Made by a program: the position numbers and the translations under genes. This document shows, piece after piece, positions 63,332 to 64,000 of a stretch of DNA of 64,000 bases. The DNA is from Capsulimonas corticalis. Its GTDB lineage: Bacteria > Armatimonadota > Armatimonadia > Armatimonadales > Capsulimonadaceae. Each line of letters begins with the position of its first letter. Position 1 is the stretch's first letter. The stretch is from positions 930,001 through 994,000 of the forward strand of contig NZ_AP025739.1 in NCBI RefSeq assembly GCF_003574315.2. Reading direction: 5' to 3'. Below the pieces are notes generated by a model. It had not been told where the DNA came from, made no database searches, and was given only the letters and a program-made list of their open reading frames with translations.

Positions 63332-64000
63332 GTGATATCGAACACAAGAATCCGGTGGAAAACAAGGTCCGCAGCGCTCGGGTGGATCGCCCTGATCGGC
63401 CTTTCGGGGTGCGCGCACGGAGCGCCGCCCGCCGGGAAATCGCAGCCACAGCGGCCCAATGTCCTGATTATTCTGGCGGACGACGTCGGCTGGTCGGACA
63501 TCGGCTGCTATGGCGGCGAGATTCAGACGCCCAACCTTGACGCTCTGGCGGGCGACGGCCTGCGGTTCAAGCAGTTCTATAACTCCGCGCGGTGCAGCCC
63601 CTCGCGCGCGTCGCTGCTCACCGGCCTGCATCCGCATGAAGCCGGCGTGCCGGTGCTGGGGACGCCGCTCAACGATCGCTGCGTCACCCTCGCGGAAGTC
63701 CTGAAACCCGCCGGCTATCACACCTACATGGTCGGCAAGTGGCATTTAGGCGAACAGCACACCCCGGTCTCGCGCGGTTTCGATGAGTTCTACGGGATGC
63801 TCGGCGGCTTCAACACCTACTGGAAAGAAGATCCATTTTACACGCGTCTGCCCGCCGATCATCCCAAGCGCGTTTACCAGCCCGGCGAGTTTTACTCCAC
63901 CAACGTCTTTGGCGATTACGCGCTGGACTTCATGGACGAAGGGCAAAAAACCGGCGGTCCCTGGATGATGTACCTCGCGTTCAACGCGGCGCACTTCCCG
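63332..64000 (+). CDS. Lipoprotein sulfatase, 5' part (cut by window end)
   Basis: GTG 63332 with AAGGAAAG upstream opens a frame that runs off the window end. Residues 1-32 form a lipoprotein signal with LIGLSGC as lipobox. After a Pro-rich linker, the sulfatase fold begins: RPNVLIILADDVGWSDIGCYGG with the metal-binding aspartates, and CSPSRASLLTG, the formylglycine site of Cys-type sulfatases (C-x-P-x-R). KWHLG and SRGFDEFYG also match. It removes sulfate esters from glycans at the cell surface; an external maturase would be needed. It sits 122 nt after the pseudopilin gene. Confidence 0.93.
   Translation, partial: MISNTRIRWKTRSAALGWIALIGLSGCAHGAPPAGKSQPQRPNVLIILADDVGWSDIGCYGGEIQTPNLDALAGDGLRFKQFYNSARCSPSRASLLTGLHPHEAGVPVLGTPLNDRCVTLAEVLKPAGYHTYMVGKWHLGEQHTPVSRGFDEFYGMLGGFNTYWKEDPFYTRLPADHPKRVYQPGEFYSTNVFGDYALDFMDEGQKTGGPWMMYLAFNAAHFP

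Overview
The window looks like chromosomal DNA of a GC-rich, multicellular-style environmental bacterium, most likely an Armatimonadota (Capsulimonas-like) lineage. This rests on family content only: two DUF1559-type pseudopilins with H-x-DG tails, a LacI regulator next to a secreted sulfatase, sigma factors with long C-terminal extensions, SMI1/KNR4 proteins and a very large Ig-repeat surface protein. No rRNA, tRNA or CRISPR array was seen. No database search was possible, so names are family-level.

Layout. 1-3.4 kb: minus-strand exopolysaccharide operon (polyprenyl-phosphate sugar transferase, Wzz/GumC chain-length protein, CpsD-like ATPase, start of a probable glycosyltransferase). 4.1-5.4 kb: an intact IS256-family insertion sequence with matching 28-bp terminal repeats and an 8-bp target duplication. 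It sits between an RHS gene and what looks like that gene's own terminator. 5.5-16.4 kb: minus-strand cell-surface cluster of a 1917-aa Ig-repeat protein, a C39-like peptidase and a roughly 1300-aa RHS protein. 16.7-22.9 kb: galE, corA, a Ca2+/H+ exchanger, a SMI1/KNR4 gene followed by a decayed partial copy of itself, and a secreted unknown.

23.1-27.4 kb: the most unusual block. Two adjacent genes each fuse an ECF-type sigma factor through a membrane segment to an extracytoplasmic domain: one resembles a LolA/DUF2092-type domain, the other is an Amidase_3 domain in which the usual catalytic Glu is Gln. Facing them are two paralogous single-pass proteins with a pseudopilin-like ectodomain. 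27.5-34.7 kb: esterase, MFS transporter, two paralogous small membrane proteins, a methyltransferase, lexA translationally overlapping a small membrane protein gene, and an AraC regulator divergent from a DUF1579 gene. 35-43.8 kb: acyltransferase, SMI1/KNR4 protein, pseudopilin with a structured leader, DUF3386 protein, a stand-alone cysteine-free rpsD, esterase, an RNase H-like/DUF429 fusion, and unknowns.

44-50.3 kb: molybdenum hydroxylase operon (redoxin-[2Fe-2S] fusion, FAD subunit, molybdopterin subunit, MocA-like and XdhC-like maturation proteins), resembling the periplasmic aldehyde oxidoreductase PaoABC. 50.3-61.1 kb: phospholipase D-like protein, LOG protein, a PAS/ATPase protein followed by a PAS/GAF/SpoIIE phosphatase (partner-switching type signalling), pyrophosphatase, ArsB-type permease and apolipoprotein N-acyltransferase. 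61.2-64 kb: a LacI regulator, a pseudopilin and a lipoprotein sulfatase (cut by the window end). The LacI gene and the pseudopilin gene carry near-identical palindromes in their upstream regions, pointing to one autoregulated sulfated-glycan locus.
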